Assembly (NCBI GenBank): GCA_028023455.1
Contig: JAQFVV010012405.1
Location: 11,641,423-11,705,422, forward strand
Source of the DNA: Epiperipatus broadwayi
Taxonomy: Eukaryota > Onychophora > Udeonychophora > Euonychophora > Peripatidae
Reading direction: 5' to 3'
DNA length: 64,000 nucleotides
The notes under the pieces were generated by a model, which did no database searches, had not been told where the DNA came from, and saw nothing but the letters and a program-made list of their open reading frames with translations. Shown here one piece after another: positions 14,619 to 28,424 of this stretch. How positions within the stretch are numbered: the stretch's first letter is position 1; the number at the start of each line of letters is the position of its first letter. The position numbers and the translations under genes were made by a program.

Positions 14619-14671
14619 CCAAGGTTCCTCACCAATAAAAGCCCAAGCTAGAAACTAGTCTGGGACTATTG
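14619..14671 (+). ncRNA. Degenerate hammerhead in opposite arm
   Basis: This is the inverted counterpart of the 14432-14486 ribozyme. GAAA (14651-14654) and CTAGTC (14655-14660) are kept. The CTGATGA core is replaced by CCAATAA (14632-14638) and stem II is disrupted, so it should be inactive. Confidence 0.6.
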
Positions 14672-14778
14672 AATGAATAGGCACTAGATAGGGATTTTAT
14701 GCATGAACCTTTCTGCATCCATTAATTAGACTTGTTGGCACTGAGTGGTGCTATTGTAATAAGAGTTTTGTGTCTGTG

Positions 14779-16992
14779 AAAAACAGCTTGTACAAGTGTA
14801 AAGAATAGTGATCAAGTGATGTTTGATTCAATAACATTGTATTATTCTTTTCAAAACAAATTAAAATATATTCAATTTTGAAATATGCAGAAAATCATGC
14901 TAAAAGAAATAATAAAGATAGAAATAGACTTTCTAAATTGTTTTAAAAAGCTAATTATCTTTTATGACTTTAAAAGGACATTTTTAATATTAACAGTTAA
15001 CAATCTTCCAAGGTTGAAAAATATAAAGTTATTCAATCTGTGAATTTAATGAAATATAACTATGAAAGTTTATATAATGAATAGATTAATTAATACAAAA
15101 ATCATTATATTGAAATATGAATACTATGTCCAAAAGCAGTTTAATTCATGAGTTATATTTTAATTAGAAATGATATTGTAAAAATAATATTTTATGAAAA
15201 TTTACATGAATACATTGTTGGATTGACTGTAGATAAGTACACTTAAACATTAAAATATTACAAGTATTAACATATGTCTTATCATAGGTATAAAGACATT
15301 TGATAAGCAAATAATAATATTATTAAATTTCAACAACTGCTATTACTATTAAGGTCTATTTAATATTCAAACTTGATAATATTATTAAATTATAGAATTT
15401 TATATGAAATGTTACAAAAATGACTGCGTTTATTCTTCATATCATTATAAATAAAATAACCTCACTAGCTGTCCGATAATGATTATATTATTGTGACTTA
15501 AATAACTCTAAAGCAGAGGTGAGTCCAAAATTGTGTTTTTTACTGAATGGCACAGTAGTTGCTTTTTCCACAGCATTTGTTAATAACAAAAATAAATCAA
15601 AAGTATTGTTAAAAATATTTTTACATTTAATAAAATTCTGATTATATTCATGATTCCATTCCATAGATATCACTAATTTTTTTGTATAAAATTAAAGAAT
15701 AAATAAAAATAGTGGTCTCTTTATAAAGTCAGAATGTGCTTTCCCATCATTATTTTTATTAGAATATAATTGAATGTTCATTCTAATTTATTTACTTGTT
15801 TATTTTTTAGCAAAATTATTAATTTCTATTTAATTATATAATGTTTGCATTGTTGTTTTATTTAGATGCAAATTTTTATGTTGAAATTAATAAAATTAAT
15901 ATTTATGTGATATCAATCTAAACTTCCATTGTGTCAAATACATTTTTGTTTGTCACTACTAGAAATCTGTTTTTGATATATTATCTTCACATTAATTTTA
16001 TTACAAAATTAATATGTCAGCTCTAAATTATATTTATTTTTTAATTATGTTTTATTTATAAACTTTTTAAAAAATAATTAAGTTGTAATTCAAAATAAAT
16101 TTTATTTTATTTGAAAATAAAATAAAAAGAAAGATAATAAATTTTGTCTAATAGTGAAAAAATGCCTGTTGAAAATTTAAAATTTTAAGATATATCATTA
16201 TTTCCTTGGCAAAAGACCAAAATAAAAATGGGGCTTTGTATTTTCTGTAGAGAATTAAAGGAAGAAGAGCAGGTTGTGGGAAGTTTAATGAATAATTGAT
16301 GAATTAATTCTCTCAAAAGAATAAATGCATCATAATTTTGGCACTGCAGTTGATGTTGGAGTGATTTAATTGTATCTATTGTTGCATTTATTTATGACTT
16401 TACATAAATTTGTTAGACAAACACACACACACAAAATAGTGATTGATTTTAATTACAGTTAAAAATATCTTAAATATAGTATTGTGCAATGAAATGAAAG
16501 ATAAATAGGTGTATGTACTCAAAAGTTCATATCTAACTTGTGCTACCTCAGATTTTATTAAGTCCTTTGAATAGCCAAATGGTAATGTTGATTTTATAAA
16601 ATTGCTTTACTACACACTTTTTACAATAACTTCAGTTTGCACTATACAAAAATTGATTAGTGCATGTTGTCGGAAACTAATATGTGTAATAAATCTAAGA
16701 AAAGTAGGCATTATCTTTGAAAGCCATAAAAAGATTTTAGCACTTTTAATATTTTTTTATTTTTTCCACACATTTTAAATTTTAATCAATACATTTTAAA
16801 AATATTTTTTATTAATAGATTTATTTCATTCTTCATAAAATTATAAAGCTCAGAATACTAAAAAAGTAATAAGGCTATGATTATGATATTTTACATATCG
16901 AATAAATGCTAAGCATTAATAAAAAGGAATTTAAATTATAAAAACTATCTTTTCTGTATGAATTTCCAAAACATTAATTGAATATTATATAA

Positions 16993-16993
<1 letters not shown>
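14779..16993. other. No gene seen; AT-rich
   Basis: Low-complexity A/T sequence with stops in all frames. Nothing supportable beyond short (CA)n at about 16420-16432. Confidence 0.55.

Positions 16994-17069
<76 letters not shown>
16994..17069. repeat. (AAT)n microsatellite
   Basis: About 25 uninterrupted AAT units. Confidence 0.97.
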
Positions 17070-17070
<1 letters not shown>

Positions 17071-18239
17071 TAAATTCCCTAAGCTACTTTATTATTACAA
17101 AACATTAAAAAGTAGTGATAACGGTATTTTCAGTTTTTCTACTATCCTCATAAGTGTTCAACTTTTATAGGTGTCTATGAAGAATGTTTCTTCTTTAATA
17201 AAATTAATTAATATTTAACAATAATTATTGGAAATTAAATATTATGAAAAGTAATGTTAATATAACATAATTTATCGAAAAATTACATTAATTTATTAGT
17301 GTATCAGTTAAAAATGGGTGGAAGAAATTGTTTTGATTTTAAATAATGTTTATTTTGGCATTGTATGAACAATCAAATAAACATTGCTCCTAAAATAAAA
17401 TTATTATATACAAAAATAATTTATTTACAAAATAAAGTTAGTGGAGTAAAAAAAAGTATTTAATTTATTAAAAACTTCCTAATCCTAAAGTCATTGGAAT
17501 GTTGGCTTTAATTAACCTTTCTGCATTTGAATATTTTTCCATTATTTCCCTAGTAAGCAGTTTGAGTAAGTAATTCAACATTTTATTTTAGTATCAATGC
17601 TTTTATTTAATATTATGAATCAGTAAATTGCACTTGAATTATTAGAAATAAAAGTATGTAAATGGTAAAAAAAAAAAAAAAATCATAAAAAAATATATTT
17701 GAACTTTCCAAATATATATATATAAATAATAATAATAATAATAAAAGAAATAAAAATAAAATATGTAGCAAGAAAAATTATTTCTGTGTTATAGACTGAT
17801 TATCATAATATTATTGAAAAAGTAAATTAACAAAAATTTTGTTGTTGAATTTTTGTTGATTGATTTTTATATGTAAATCCAGAATGAATTATTGAAAATT
17901 CATCATACAGTTTGAAATTCTATTCTAAAATTTAAAATTGTATTTATAATTTTTAAAATATCATAAAAGTTTTGTGCTGTAATGTTTATAGAGTGTAACA
18001 ATTATAATTTTTATTATTATTATTATTACTTAACTTGTATTTTTAAAAGTGAAACATATTTTTAAAAATCCCACTGTAAATATGATATATATTTTTAATA
18101 ATTATTAAACATATATTTTTCAAAAATTATCATAAATATTCAGTAATTTTAAATATTCACTTCTCTTTTCATCAATGTAATTCATATAAACTCTTAGTTT
18201 ATTCATTAAATCTAAATACAATTTAGGCTCCATACCTCA
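17070..18239. other. No gene seen; AT-rich
   Basis: A/T-rich with short homopolymers and a short (AAT)n run at about 17725-17745. No coding or RNA feature supported. Confidence 0.55.
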
Positions 18240-19560
18240 TCCCCCTTTCGGATTCCATTACATCTTAGTATTTAAACACATGGAGAATGTTTCCTTGGGC
18301 TCTCTTCAGGGGTGAATTTACTTTATGTAGTAACTAAGTTTTCATTGACCTAATATTCATCCAACCCTATTGTGGTGTTATGTGTTATAATAATCTGTAT
18401 GTGAGTGCATATATATTTAGTCAATTAGATTGAGTGGGTGTATGCATGAGTCTGATAAACTAGAGACCAATTTAATTTAAAACACATTAACAAATTTTAT
18501 TAATAACAGGTACAAATTATATTCATATGGCAAAAGATGTGCTTATATGTGTCCCTTATGCATCTCTATGATTTCAATAACTAAATTATTCATTATACCA
18601 ATCATATCACTTGTAGATATGCCTTGATAGACATTCTATTTACAAAGTCAGTAATAGTAGCTAAGGTACATGAATAAAATAAAATAAAAAGAAAAATTAT
18701 GATTTCATTGTCATGATGATGATTGCAACACCAAATAACTATTTACAAGATTGTATTGCAGTATGTCCAATAGCTTTATCACCCAATTTCTGTTAGAGAG
18801 GTTTTGTCTTCTTTGGGAATCCCCTCCCCCTATGTACAAGTTTCCTGTATTAGATAGAAAAATACTTTTACACAGGAGCATTAATCATTCACATCAAATA
18901 ACTAAATGTAACAATTGTTAGTTAAAACATAAACAAGTAACCATATAACATAAACTCTGTCTTGTACCAGTGAGTGCAAATTAATATGGAAGAGCATCAA
19001 AAATTCTTATCTCATCCATATCATGTGATAATTATGATGATTACCAAATGTCAAATTACTATGGAGGGAATCAATCTAAATTTTATTTACAAAACAAAAA
19101 AAAATTATAGCTTAATAAACTTTCCCACCCATTCAGTGTTGCTTCTTATGGAATGAAGTCCCCCAATTGCAAACATGCTGAAACTTCTAAGTGTGAGAAA
19201 AATAAAAGAATTTTACAAATTTATAAAGTACGATAAAATATATAACATGATAATTATAATTTTGTTCAAATCTTCCTGATTAAAGTTTATAATTTAAACA
19301 TTAGTGTCTTTCATTGATACAGTCCATTCTCATAATTCCTCCATCATTCTCTAGATTCTCCAGTAATGGTTGGACAAGGTTGTTTCCAATTCAGATATCA
19401 CTCTCTTCCAGGTTCACACAGACACTTCAGCATAGGCGTTAGGTGTTTTTCTAGGCATTATTTATACAAGCGAGTTACAGCATCATGCTTAATGGCAGTT
19501 AAGACAACATCCTGGTCCTATGGCAGGTTTATCTAGAAAAACATTGTTTGGCAATTCAAG
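18240..19560 (-). other. Possible LTR-like fragment, unclassified
   Basis: This stretch is less AT-skewed and more complex than its flanks. On the minus strand it has a TATAAATA box at 19466-19459 and, about 960 bases downstream, AATAAA in a TGTTATTAATAAAATTTG context near 18500. That context resembles TGTTAGTAATAAACTTTG around 60340 inside the family B LTR. It may be a diverged solo LTR of that lineage. Terminal TG/CA ends could not be found, so the call is weak. Confidence 0.25.
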
Positions 19561-20510
19561 AAAAAAGATTTAAATTTTCTTCAGCTAATGATTGGCATTG
19601 AGAAAATTTATGCAAAAGAAAGTTTTATTCCACCGTTTATCAGTATGTGCTGGCTATATAACATTCCTTTTTTTTCTTGTTCGATTGTGCAGTCTTCTGT
19701 CTTTGATTGTCACTATAAAATTAATTTAATTCTTTTATTACACTGCTAAAGTTTATTGATTTTTACTATTTCAAATGTTGTTGATGATTTGTCTCAAGTT
19801 TCAGCACTTTAAAATCTTATACAGAATAGATAATATCTTCGAACACATCATCCATTTTATCCTTTGTTTTAATGTTTGATATCAAGGTATTCGCTACATA
19901 CATTGTTATAACACTTGATGAAATGTAAAAGAGAATGGAAATGGATTGGGTTTGTATTTACACTAGGGCTTAACAGCCATGTCCAGAAAACTTACATTTT
20001 TAATTTTCTTTTCTATCACTATAGGTGCCCATTGTTGTGCGAATTAATAGTTGTTGTTTATGTTATATAATAGAATTATGTAATGAAATTAGGTAGTAAA
20101 ATTCTATTCTCACTTTCCAACACTTGGTTGCTTAGAGATTGATTTGAACTCAGGTCATCACCATATCAACTAAATTACTGTCTGATATCGTGACGACTAC
20201 ACATTAACAAACATGCTATTATTGGTATATATATATATAAGAGATTTCTAAGATTAAGCTTTTCTTTTCCATTAAAAAGGAGCATTTACTTCGTTTCAAC
20301 ATTATTTTGGTCTGGTACTTATTAATAAACTTCAAGTGTGTGGGTATTTATATGTATGTTTGCATATAAAAAAATATCATGTATTTTATCTATTATTTCA
20401 GCTTATGTCTTTTTCATGGGTTTCGTCTACTACTGTGAACAGATAAGGGGTGGGTTTGAAATAGATTGTAAGCTATCCTTACAATATATATAGTTAAGCT
20501 AGATGTATCA
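19561..20510. other. No gene seen
   Basis: No coding or RNA feature supported. A short (TA)n tract lies at about 20227-20240. Confidence 0.5.
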
Positions 20511-20770
20511 GATTTTCAATGATATGGATGACTGCAGAGCTAGGGAGTGTAGAATATTGAAGCCTATCCATTAAAGTTTGAAGATTTGCTATCTTTATAT
20601 AACCCAAGCACTGATTATGTAAATGTGAGGGAAATGATGATCCGGATCAATTAATGAGTGCTGGTTGAGCAAGAAATACTACTAGTGGAGATTATTTATC
20701 TTTTTCGCATTATCTGGTCGTGTGAAGGAAACATGAAAGTCTGGATTCAAATCCCTTCTAATTGCAGTAA
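20511..20770 (+). mobile_element. tRNA-related SINE-like repeat, copy 3
   Basis: Shares the body (GATTTTCAATGATATGGATG, then CCCAAGCACTGATTATG) and the terminal B-box-like GATTCAAATCCC at about 20743-20754 with the other copies. The middle of the tRNA-like part is shortened: the GTATGAGATAGAGTGG-type block seen in other copies is missing. Confidence 0.6.
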
Positions 20771-22734
20771 TTATATTATTGTCAAATAAATAGCTTATTT
20801 CACTATTATTACGTAAAAGGAATATCTCTATAATATTGCGGAAGAAAACACTCTTTACACACGCACTATAAAATATACAAGCAATAAAACATTTATTCCA
20901 GAGGGAAGCTTGCACGTGTGCTTTATAGCGCATATGTGAAGGATAGTTTTCTTTCACAATATTTCATAAGTGTATAAATCTATACATTATTAATTATTAT
21001 ATATATATATTGTTGGTAAATTGATATATTATTATTTAAAAATTAATGTTTTTATTATATATTTATACACCAATAACTGCTACAATCTTTATACTTACTT
21101 TTTATATATATATAATATAAATAAAATATCCGTTAATTAAAACAATATTGTAATCATAATAAAAATAATAAATATAACAGTAATAAACTATTATAAACAG
21201 TCTTTCAATTTACAGAAGTTCAGCAAATTGAAAGACTGTTTATAATATTTTATTACCATTATATTATATATATAATACATTGAAATATATTCTCCGTTTA
21301 AAAATGTCAATAAAATAAGTTTCGACCAGAGATCATTTTACAAACATATATGCATTACTTTTTATATATAAATATAAATATATGCAACAAAAGTGGATTT
21401 AATACAAATTAAATCTTTTACAATTTATGTAGTTATTTTTAACCAATTTAAGTACTAGATCAAACAATATATTATTAAAGCAAAAATTATTTTATTTGCA
21501 CTTTAATTTTGCTACTTCAAACAGGTAAGTTATAAATATGCCATATTAGTTGTCTGAACATAAGGGATACGTGAACAAAAGTGAATAATTGCTTTTCTTT
21601 CGATCCAGTAAATATCCCTTACTAATTATCTTAATAGATGTATTACTTATCACTAAACAGGTGGAGTTGTCTCTATCAGAAAGAACTGACATACGCTGCG
21701 TGCAAAACATAGAATAACAAAAGCTTCCAAAATATAATGTAAACATATGTTTGTTTTATTTACTAATTAATTTAAAGGTCACAATTTTTTGTAATTGTTT
21801 TTGTTAAATTGTTAAATTAATGAGCTAAAAAAAAAAAAAGCTGAGAGCTAATATCGGCAAAAGTATACATAAATAGTTAAAAAAAAAAAAGACCGCAGAA
21901 ATTAATGAAATGAAATGCAAATATGAAGATGACTATGATAAAAAGCAAACAAATCTAGTATTCACCTAATATATTTAGGTCAATTTAATTAATTACAAAA
22001 ATATGAATATATTTTTGAAGCTTATAAGCAAAATGTATTTGAATAAAAATATATAGTTGGCAGGAATAAAAAGCAAATGAAAATAAATGCGAGTGGTGAT
22101 TGTTTTATGCTAGGGGCAAATATTTAAAAAGACTATAATTTCAAATTATTCAAAAATTTATCACAGAAACCTCTGGAAAAAAAATGAAAACAAAAACCAC
22201 AAACAAATTAAAAAAACAACAACTAGTAATAATAATAAAAATAAGGGTAATAATAATAGTAACAATAATAATAACTCACATATTTAAATGGTAAACAACA
22301 ACATGTAGCCAATTATAGACCACACATTAAAATTGTAAAAGAAATGAACACAATGCATGTAGCATCATCATCATCACAATAATAATAATAACAACAGCAA
22401 CAACAACAATAATAATAAATTTATAGAATGTCCAACAATAATTAAACAATAAAATATTGCAAGAGAATATAATAAAATCAGTAGTAATATATAAAACTGT
22501 AGATAAAGTTATTAGATATTCAAAACATTCTCAAAATAAAAAGTAAAAAAGACTTTCTTTATTTTTACAACTTATATATATATCAATTCTCAGCATTTAA
22601 TATTATATACTTCATCGAGGTTAATAAACTAATCAGATAAAAATTCGCCATATTGAATTTTAAAAAAATTGGTTTGAGACAGTTTTCACAATAACTTCGG
22701 TTTCAACAATGTAAAACCAAAATTGTATATTATC
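20771..22734. other. No gene seen; AT-rich with a hairpin
   Basis: A/T-rich with (AAT/AAC)n-like runs around 22225-22270 and 22370-22420. The only clear structure is the hairpin at 21190-21246. Confidence 0.55.
21190..21246. repeat. Perfect 22-bp-arm hairpin
   Basis: Bases 21190-21211 and 21225-21246 are exact inverted copies (core AAACAGTCTTTCAATTT) separated by 13 bases. No downstream gene supports calling it a terminator or microRNA precursor; a small foldback is the simplest reading. Confidence 0.85.
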
Positions 22735-25494
22735 ATCATCAACCATTATCAATCCACTGCAGGATAAAGGTCTCTCCAAGTTCAATCCATCTTCTCCGAT
22801 CTTTAGCTTTTCTTATACACATCACCCCTGGCCACTTTCTCATATCATCCATCCATCTCACATGTGGTTTTTTTCTGGGTCTTTTACAATGTCTTGGAAT
22901 CCAGTTTAAGACTTCAATTGTTCATCTATTATCATCTCTTCTAGCAATATGTCCAGCCCAACTCCACTTCAAACTTTTAATCTTTCAATGAGATCAGTAA
23001 CACCTGTTTATTCTCTTACCCATACACTGAGTTTTTTGATCTCTTCTTGTTACTCCCAGCATGCTTCTCTCCATACGTCTTTGAGTGGGCTGAAGTCTCT
23101 GTATTGCTCTTCTATTAAGTGTCCCAGTATCAGATCCATAAGTAAGAACTGGCAAAACACATTTGTTAAAAGCCTTCCTTTTCAAACACATAGGCATATT
23201 TCCTTTTAGTATCAAGCTATTTCTATTAAAAACACTCCAACCAAGTTTAATTCTATGATTAATTTCATACATTATGTTTTCATCTGTATTAATAATATGA
23301 CCAAGGTATTTGTAACTATTAACTTCTTTTAACGCATAATAATCCATCTTTATTTTCATATTTTGAAAAATCGATTAAACATTACTTTAGTATTTTTAAC
23401 ATTTATCTTTAGTCCTACTTTCATCTCATAACTCCTGCAACATTTCCTGCAGCTGTGAAGCATTATTTTCAAAAACAACTACATCATCTGCAAAATCTAA
23501 ATGACTTAAGTAATCTCCATTTACTTTCACTCCTTTAGCTTTCCATTTTAATCCACAGTTTCTTGCAGCAATGCTGTAAAACATTTTGGAGATATAGAGT
23601 CACCTTGTCTTACACCCTTCTCAATGTTGACTTTCCCAGTATCGTTATTGAAACTAATTGTTGCTGTTACATTTTTATTAATATTCTTTAAAATATGACA
23701 ATATTCTGGATCTATACCTTGATTATCCAATGTTTTAATCACTGAAGAAATGTTTATAGAATCTAATGCCTTTTCATAATCTACAAATCCAAAACATAAT
23801 GGCAACTCATATTCATTTGTCCTTTCTATAACTTCTTTCAATATCTGGATATAATCTACTGTACTTTTAAATCTAGCTTGTTCTCTTGGTTGGTGGAAAT
23901 CCAATGTTCTCTGTAGATGAGTTGTAATTACCTTGGTAAAAAATTTGTATAAAACTGATAAAAGGCTGATAGGTCTGTAATTTCTAATATGTTCTTTATC
24001 ATCTTTTTTAAATATTAATATTAATAATGCATTTTTCCAATCACCTGGTACATCTTTATCATTTAGACATTTGATATATAATTTTGCTAAAATTTTTCTA
24101 TTTCTTCACCTCCTTCTTTTAATATATGAATTATAATTCCATCAATTACCTGGAACCTTTCTTTTTTTCATACATTTAATTGCATATCTCACTTCTTCAT
24201 TTAAAATTCTGGGCAATTCAGAAGATGTAATAGATATCGGAGGTACTTGTTCTTTATTAGCATATAATTCTTGATAAAAGTGTTCTACCCATTTTATGAT
24301 GTCATCTCTCTTTTTGTAATAATTCTATCTTTTTTTCTTATTGCAGATATAAATTTTCTACCAATACCAAAATGTTGTTTTACATTCTTGAGACTTTTAT
24401 TTTCTTCTACAGCTTTCCTTGCTAGTTCACAGTTATACTTTCTTATATCATTTTCAACTCTTTGCCACATCATTTTACAAAATTCAAGATATTCAATCCT
24501 TTTTAATGCATCATTTTTGTATATCTTCATATTCTTTCTTTTCTTTATAAATTCTCTAGTCTCAGTAGAAATTTTATTGGTCAATTGCTGCTTTTTTTAC
24601 CAGCTATCTTTGTTGCACTTTTTAAAAGTGCATCAGTTATTTTCATATTAATTTCATTCAAATCTGAATCATGTTCAAAATCTACTAACACTTGAAATCG
24701 ATTTGTAAGTTTTGATTTAAATTCATTAGAATGTTTCTGAAGATTAGGAATATCAACTGTAAATATTGTTTTTTTTAATAATTTTTGTCTCTCTAGTTTT
24801 GCATTAAGACTTAACTTACATCTTATTAATCGATGATCACTTCCTGTGTTAAATTCATTAAGAACATTACAATCTTGAAATATGTATTTTCTGTTAGTCA
24901 AAATATAATCCAATTCTGCTGTACCTTCATTTGGATGCTTCCATGTCCATTTCCTTTTAACATTTTTCTCAAAAAAGAATTCATAATATAAAGTTTTTCT
25001 TTTTTTGCAAACTCCACAAGTCTATGTCCCCTCTCATTTCTATTACCATAACCAAAATTACCTATATCACTTTTATCTTTCATTTGTTTACCAATTCTAG
25101 TATTAAAGTCTGCCATAACAATTTTAAAATGTTGTTTACTCTGATCAAAAGCCTTTTGTACGTCCATATAAAAATCTTCTACTACTTCATCACTATGGAA
25201 ACTTATTGAGGCATAAACCAGAATTATCTGCATTTGGTATCTGCTATTAAGTTGTATAACTAATCTTGCTACTCTGTCCAATACACCACCAATCTCCACA
25301 ATATTGTTCTTCCACTTTTTATTTATAATGAATCCTATTATACTTGTATTTCCAATATTTGTGCCTTTATAATAGAGTACATGTCCACTTTTTAAATCAA
25401 TTGTTTCACCTTTTCTTCTAACTTCACAAAGTCCAGTAATGTGCCATTTAATATAAGACAGATCTTCTTCTAATTCTTGCAATCTTATCTTCAC
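22735..25494 (-). pseudogene. RTE-clade LINE endonuclease-reverse transcriptase, broken
   Basis: The order on the minus strand is that of a single-ORF RTE retrotransposon. The AP-endonuclease (about 25494-24640) carries GLCEVRRKGE, VYASISFHSD, MADFNTRIG and SDHRLIR. Reverse transcriptase (about 24290-23460) follows, with NYRPISLL, PREQARFKS, FVDYEKALDSI (first catalytic Asp), GVRQGDSISP and FADDVVVF (catalytic DD). The C-terminal region has SYKYLGHIINTD, LPVLTYGS and MLGVTRRD, ending in a DRRRWIELGETFILQWIDNG segment near 22745. Several frameshifts and stops (near 24900, 24580, 24140, 23550 and 23360) split it, so it cannot encode one protein. The endonuclease part belongs to the family often labelled craniofacial-development-protein-2-like in automatic annotation. 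Its 3' end (GATAATGGTTGATGATGATA) has the short simple tail typical of RTE. Confidence 0.92.
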
Positions 25495-25990
25495 AGGAAA
25501 GTGATCTGCAGTTGTAAGTATGTAAATAAAAAGTCATCGTTATATGGCAGCCTGGGTCCACAATCAAGAATTCTTAGTATCCTATTTTGGCCACCAACCA
25601 TTGCCTTGGTTGGTGACTTTACAGCCTCCTGGGAATAAGGGACATGCTTTATTTTTGTCTGTCATAATTGTATAAATGTATTGGAAAAATATTTATCATT
25701 TATACAAACATTCATTCTGCCTTATCAGGCAACTGAGAAGAAAGACCATGCTGGTTCTTGATCTTAAACTCAGAGGTAAAGTGTCAATAAACTCACCATG
25801 CTGGATAATGCATATTGGTGAGTAGCCCATGCATGTTCATATACTATATGAATAATCACATAGTAATAACGGCTGCAATGACAAGAACATATGGAGTGGA
25901 CATTAGGAATTTGCCCTGCTCAGTTCCTTTAAGGCCTCCAAGAGGAATCAAAGGGTTTCCTTTCAGTTAATAGGAAACTCTTTTCTGCAG
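25495..25990 (-). mobile_element. RTE LINE 5' untranslated region
   Basis: GC-richer sequence directly upstream (minus strand) of the LINE endonuclease. It includes an inverted CCAACCATTGCCTTGGTTGG at about 25592-25611. Composition returns to the AT-rich background near 25990, which I take as the 5' end of the insertion. No internal promoter motif is identified. Confidence 0.6.
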
Positions 25991-26349
25991 CCAAAATGGT
26001 ATATATCGACAAAAAATAGGAAAATGAAAAATCAAGGCTAAAAAATAGGGATTACCATTAAAAAATTAATAATAAAAAAAGTGATTTTAATATCCTAAAA
26101 ATTTATTACTTGATTATTAGTTCATGATTTGTAATTTATAATAACAAAATTTTTAAACTATATTTATTAATAATTTTATTGTATCTTTCATAAAATTCAA
26201 GGTCAAACTGTATAATACTACTTACCCTAGATAATTCAAAGCCTCAGTATGAACAATAATAGCACAGTAAGAATTCTTCATTTTTTCTAATACCCCAGAA
26301 GTTTAACAATCTCAAGGCATCTATAAAAAAGAAGATTATCCTTAATAAA

Positions 26350-27510
26350 AAATAAATATTAATCTATTTCCAAAAGGTGGATTTGCATTTGTAATCATAG
26401 AAATTGTCTTCTTTTCCATCCAAACTAGAAATTGAATGTCATTCTCTTTATTAATCAAAAAATGAGTCTACACTTTTTAGTTTATATTTTTGTGTAATTC
26501 AGTGATGCTATCTATCTTGAATAACTTTTCTTGCTATATTTATTGTCCCATTGAAATATAATTTATTTGCATATAGTTCATTTGCTAACTGTGATCTTGA
26601 AATTAATGTGATGCTGTTTTGCAAGGTGTGACAAAACTTCTAACTTTGCAGCATGAATACGAAGGCATATGCAAAAATCTGGATTTGATTCTTTGTCTGC
26701 ATATAATTCCATGTAATATACATAACCAATGTGGCTATTCTACATTCAAACCACTTGATAACTCTCTATTGCTTTTGAGTCACATGTTACTATGCCCAGT
26801 AAATTTTATGATTGCCTCATTAACTGCAACCTTTCTGTGCATCCGATATGTAGCCATAAAATTTGTGTTGCATTATTCTATAATTGACCTAAATTTATAG
26901 AAGCAGTCAAAATCATTCCTTTCATTATTCAGCATTTTATTATTATTATTAAAATGTAGACATGATAATAAATCATTAAATCTTTTGAGAATCATTATGT
27001 CTACCAAATAATATTGCTTCAAACTTTGAGCAGACTTCTCAAATGTTCTTTGATTACATGGGTCTTAACGCATGATCTGATACATTTTCCCAATTACATT
27101 TTTTCTTTAGTAAGAAATTTATTATTTTCGCCTACAAATTTATCCCACACTTTTCATTTAAATAATAAAAAAATGTAAAGTTGAATATTTTGGAAGCCTC
27201 AAACTTGAAATCCTGGGCAACCTCAAACTTGGAGTCTTTGTAAAATTGTCTATATTTACCTGTTGTGCCATTATGTGAGGTACCTTATTACCAATTTTTT
27301 AAGATGAAAAGCCTGACTTAACACTAACTTTAGTAGGTATTTTTGTTTATTTTTTCTTCATCTTCTAGCTTGTAATGAAGCCTCTTCTTCAGAGAACAAA
27401 TCAGAATAAGATGATGCATCTGAATTTATGGATGCTAAACTATCTTCAGAATCCAAAGATTTTGAAATTGCAAAATTTCCGATGTTTGTTGAATCCATTT
27501 CTGAAATCAT
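26350..27510 (-). pseudogene. piggyBac-family transposase relic
   Basis: Minus-strand pieces follow piggyBac transposase order. An acidic Ser/Asp/Glu-rich N-terminus (about 27510-27370) has SLDSEDSLASINSDASSYSD then SEEEASLQARR. Next come DIMILKRFNDLLSCLHFNNNN (about 27000-26940), matching the piggyBac RF..LL..LHF block, and YKFRSIIESCNTNF then HRKVAVNEAIIKFTGHSNM (about 26905-26800), equivalent to the V/SVDEAM..FKG catalytic motif but with Asn in place of the first catalytic Asp. IGYVYYMELYADK and ANELYANKLYFNGTINIARKV (about 26570-26510), equivalent to LY..GLYA.GTVR.NRK, follow. Stops and frameshifts occur throughout. TTAA target duplications and terminal repeats were not located. Family assignment rests on motif order and is fairly strong. 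Confidence 0.75.
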
Positions 27511-27529
27511 TTATTCTGTTATGAAATTT

Positions 27530-28424
27530 ACATCTTGTTTTCTTCATACTGTCTGATAAATTGAGGGAAAAAATTAAATGTGTTAATAATAAAAAATCTT
27601 TTTGTATGAGGAAAACAATGGGGTATACCATTCAAAAGAAAAAAAACAGGGGACTATCATGGTATAGGCACATGCATAGTCCACTTGGTTTTTTCACAAA
27701 TATAAAATAAAAACAAAGAAATTACAATTTCAAAATATTAGGAATGTTTGCATGAAGTTAATCAAACTCATTAACTTGTAAGTTTTACAGACCGATGTTT
27801 TATCAGTTCAGAAATCAAGAAATTGAATTTGCACCTTTCAGTCTTTACTGAGAGATTTTGGAAATCTATTTTTTTTTTCAAAGTTTTCACATACTGTTTT
27901 TTTTAATATTTTAATTTCAAAAACATTCTGAAGATGTCAGAATAATTGAAAAAGTGAAAATTTCAAAGTATAAAAAACTCAGAATGATGAGTGTTCATTG
28001 TGTTCTTGGAAGTCTCGAACTTTGCAATATTACTTTGAAAAAATATTCCAAATGACAAAAACTTTATATTTTGACAAGTATAGGATTATGTTTGCATAAT
28101 AATTGAATTAAAATTATTAGGAAACAAGAATATATATTATAACATATTCATTTTCTACTTGAAGTATTACATTATTAAATATAAAAGATTAGATTTTTCT
28201 GAGTATTGTTGCTATGGAAATTACAAAAGTGTGTAAATATAATCTCAGAAAATTATGTCACTAAGACAGTATGATAAAAAATATAGAAATATTACTAAAA
28301 CATTTTAATCTTTTAAAGCATAAGTTTATAGATTTAGTATATATTAATAATTATTTGTTCATATTTTTAATACAAGCATAAAACAAAGAATATTTTATTC
28401 ATTTTGCAATTAGACTCTGCTCCT
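27530..28424. other. No gene seen
   Basis: AT-rich with no supported coding frame or repeat boundary. Confidence 0.5.

Larger units (their letters stand above)
14327..14778. mobile_element. Foldback of inverted Penelope-type terminal repeats
   Basis: The left arm 14327-14516 and right arm 14590-14778 are diverged inverted copies around a 73-base centre. Each arm contains a hammerhead-ribozyme region, intact-looking on the left (14432-14486, minus strand) and degraded on the right. Terminal repeats carrying hammerheads are a known property of Penelope-like elements, which often leave inverted, truncated copies. A shorter member of the same foldback family lies at 29966-30167, sharing the outer arms and right flank but lacking the ribozyme segment. 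Confidence 0.75.

Noticed and set aside
21190-21246. microRNA precursor
   Set aside because: The arms are perfectly paired with no bulges and very AT-rich, like other small foldbacks in the window; there is no evidence of transcription.
24271-24651. 126-codon plus-strand ORF with hydrophobic composition
   Set aside because: It is a shadow of the minus-strand RTE LINE coding sequence.
27181-27250. Short direct repeat CCTCAAACTTGGA/CCTCAAACTTGAA as a regulatory repeat
   Set aside because: Two imperfect copies inside the decayed piggyBac relic are not enough to claim function.
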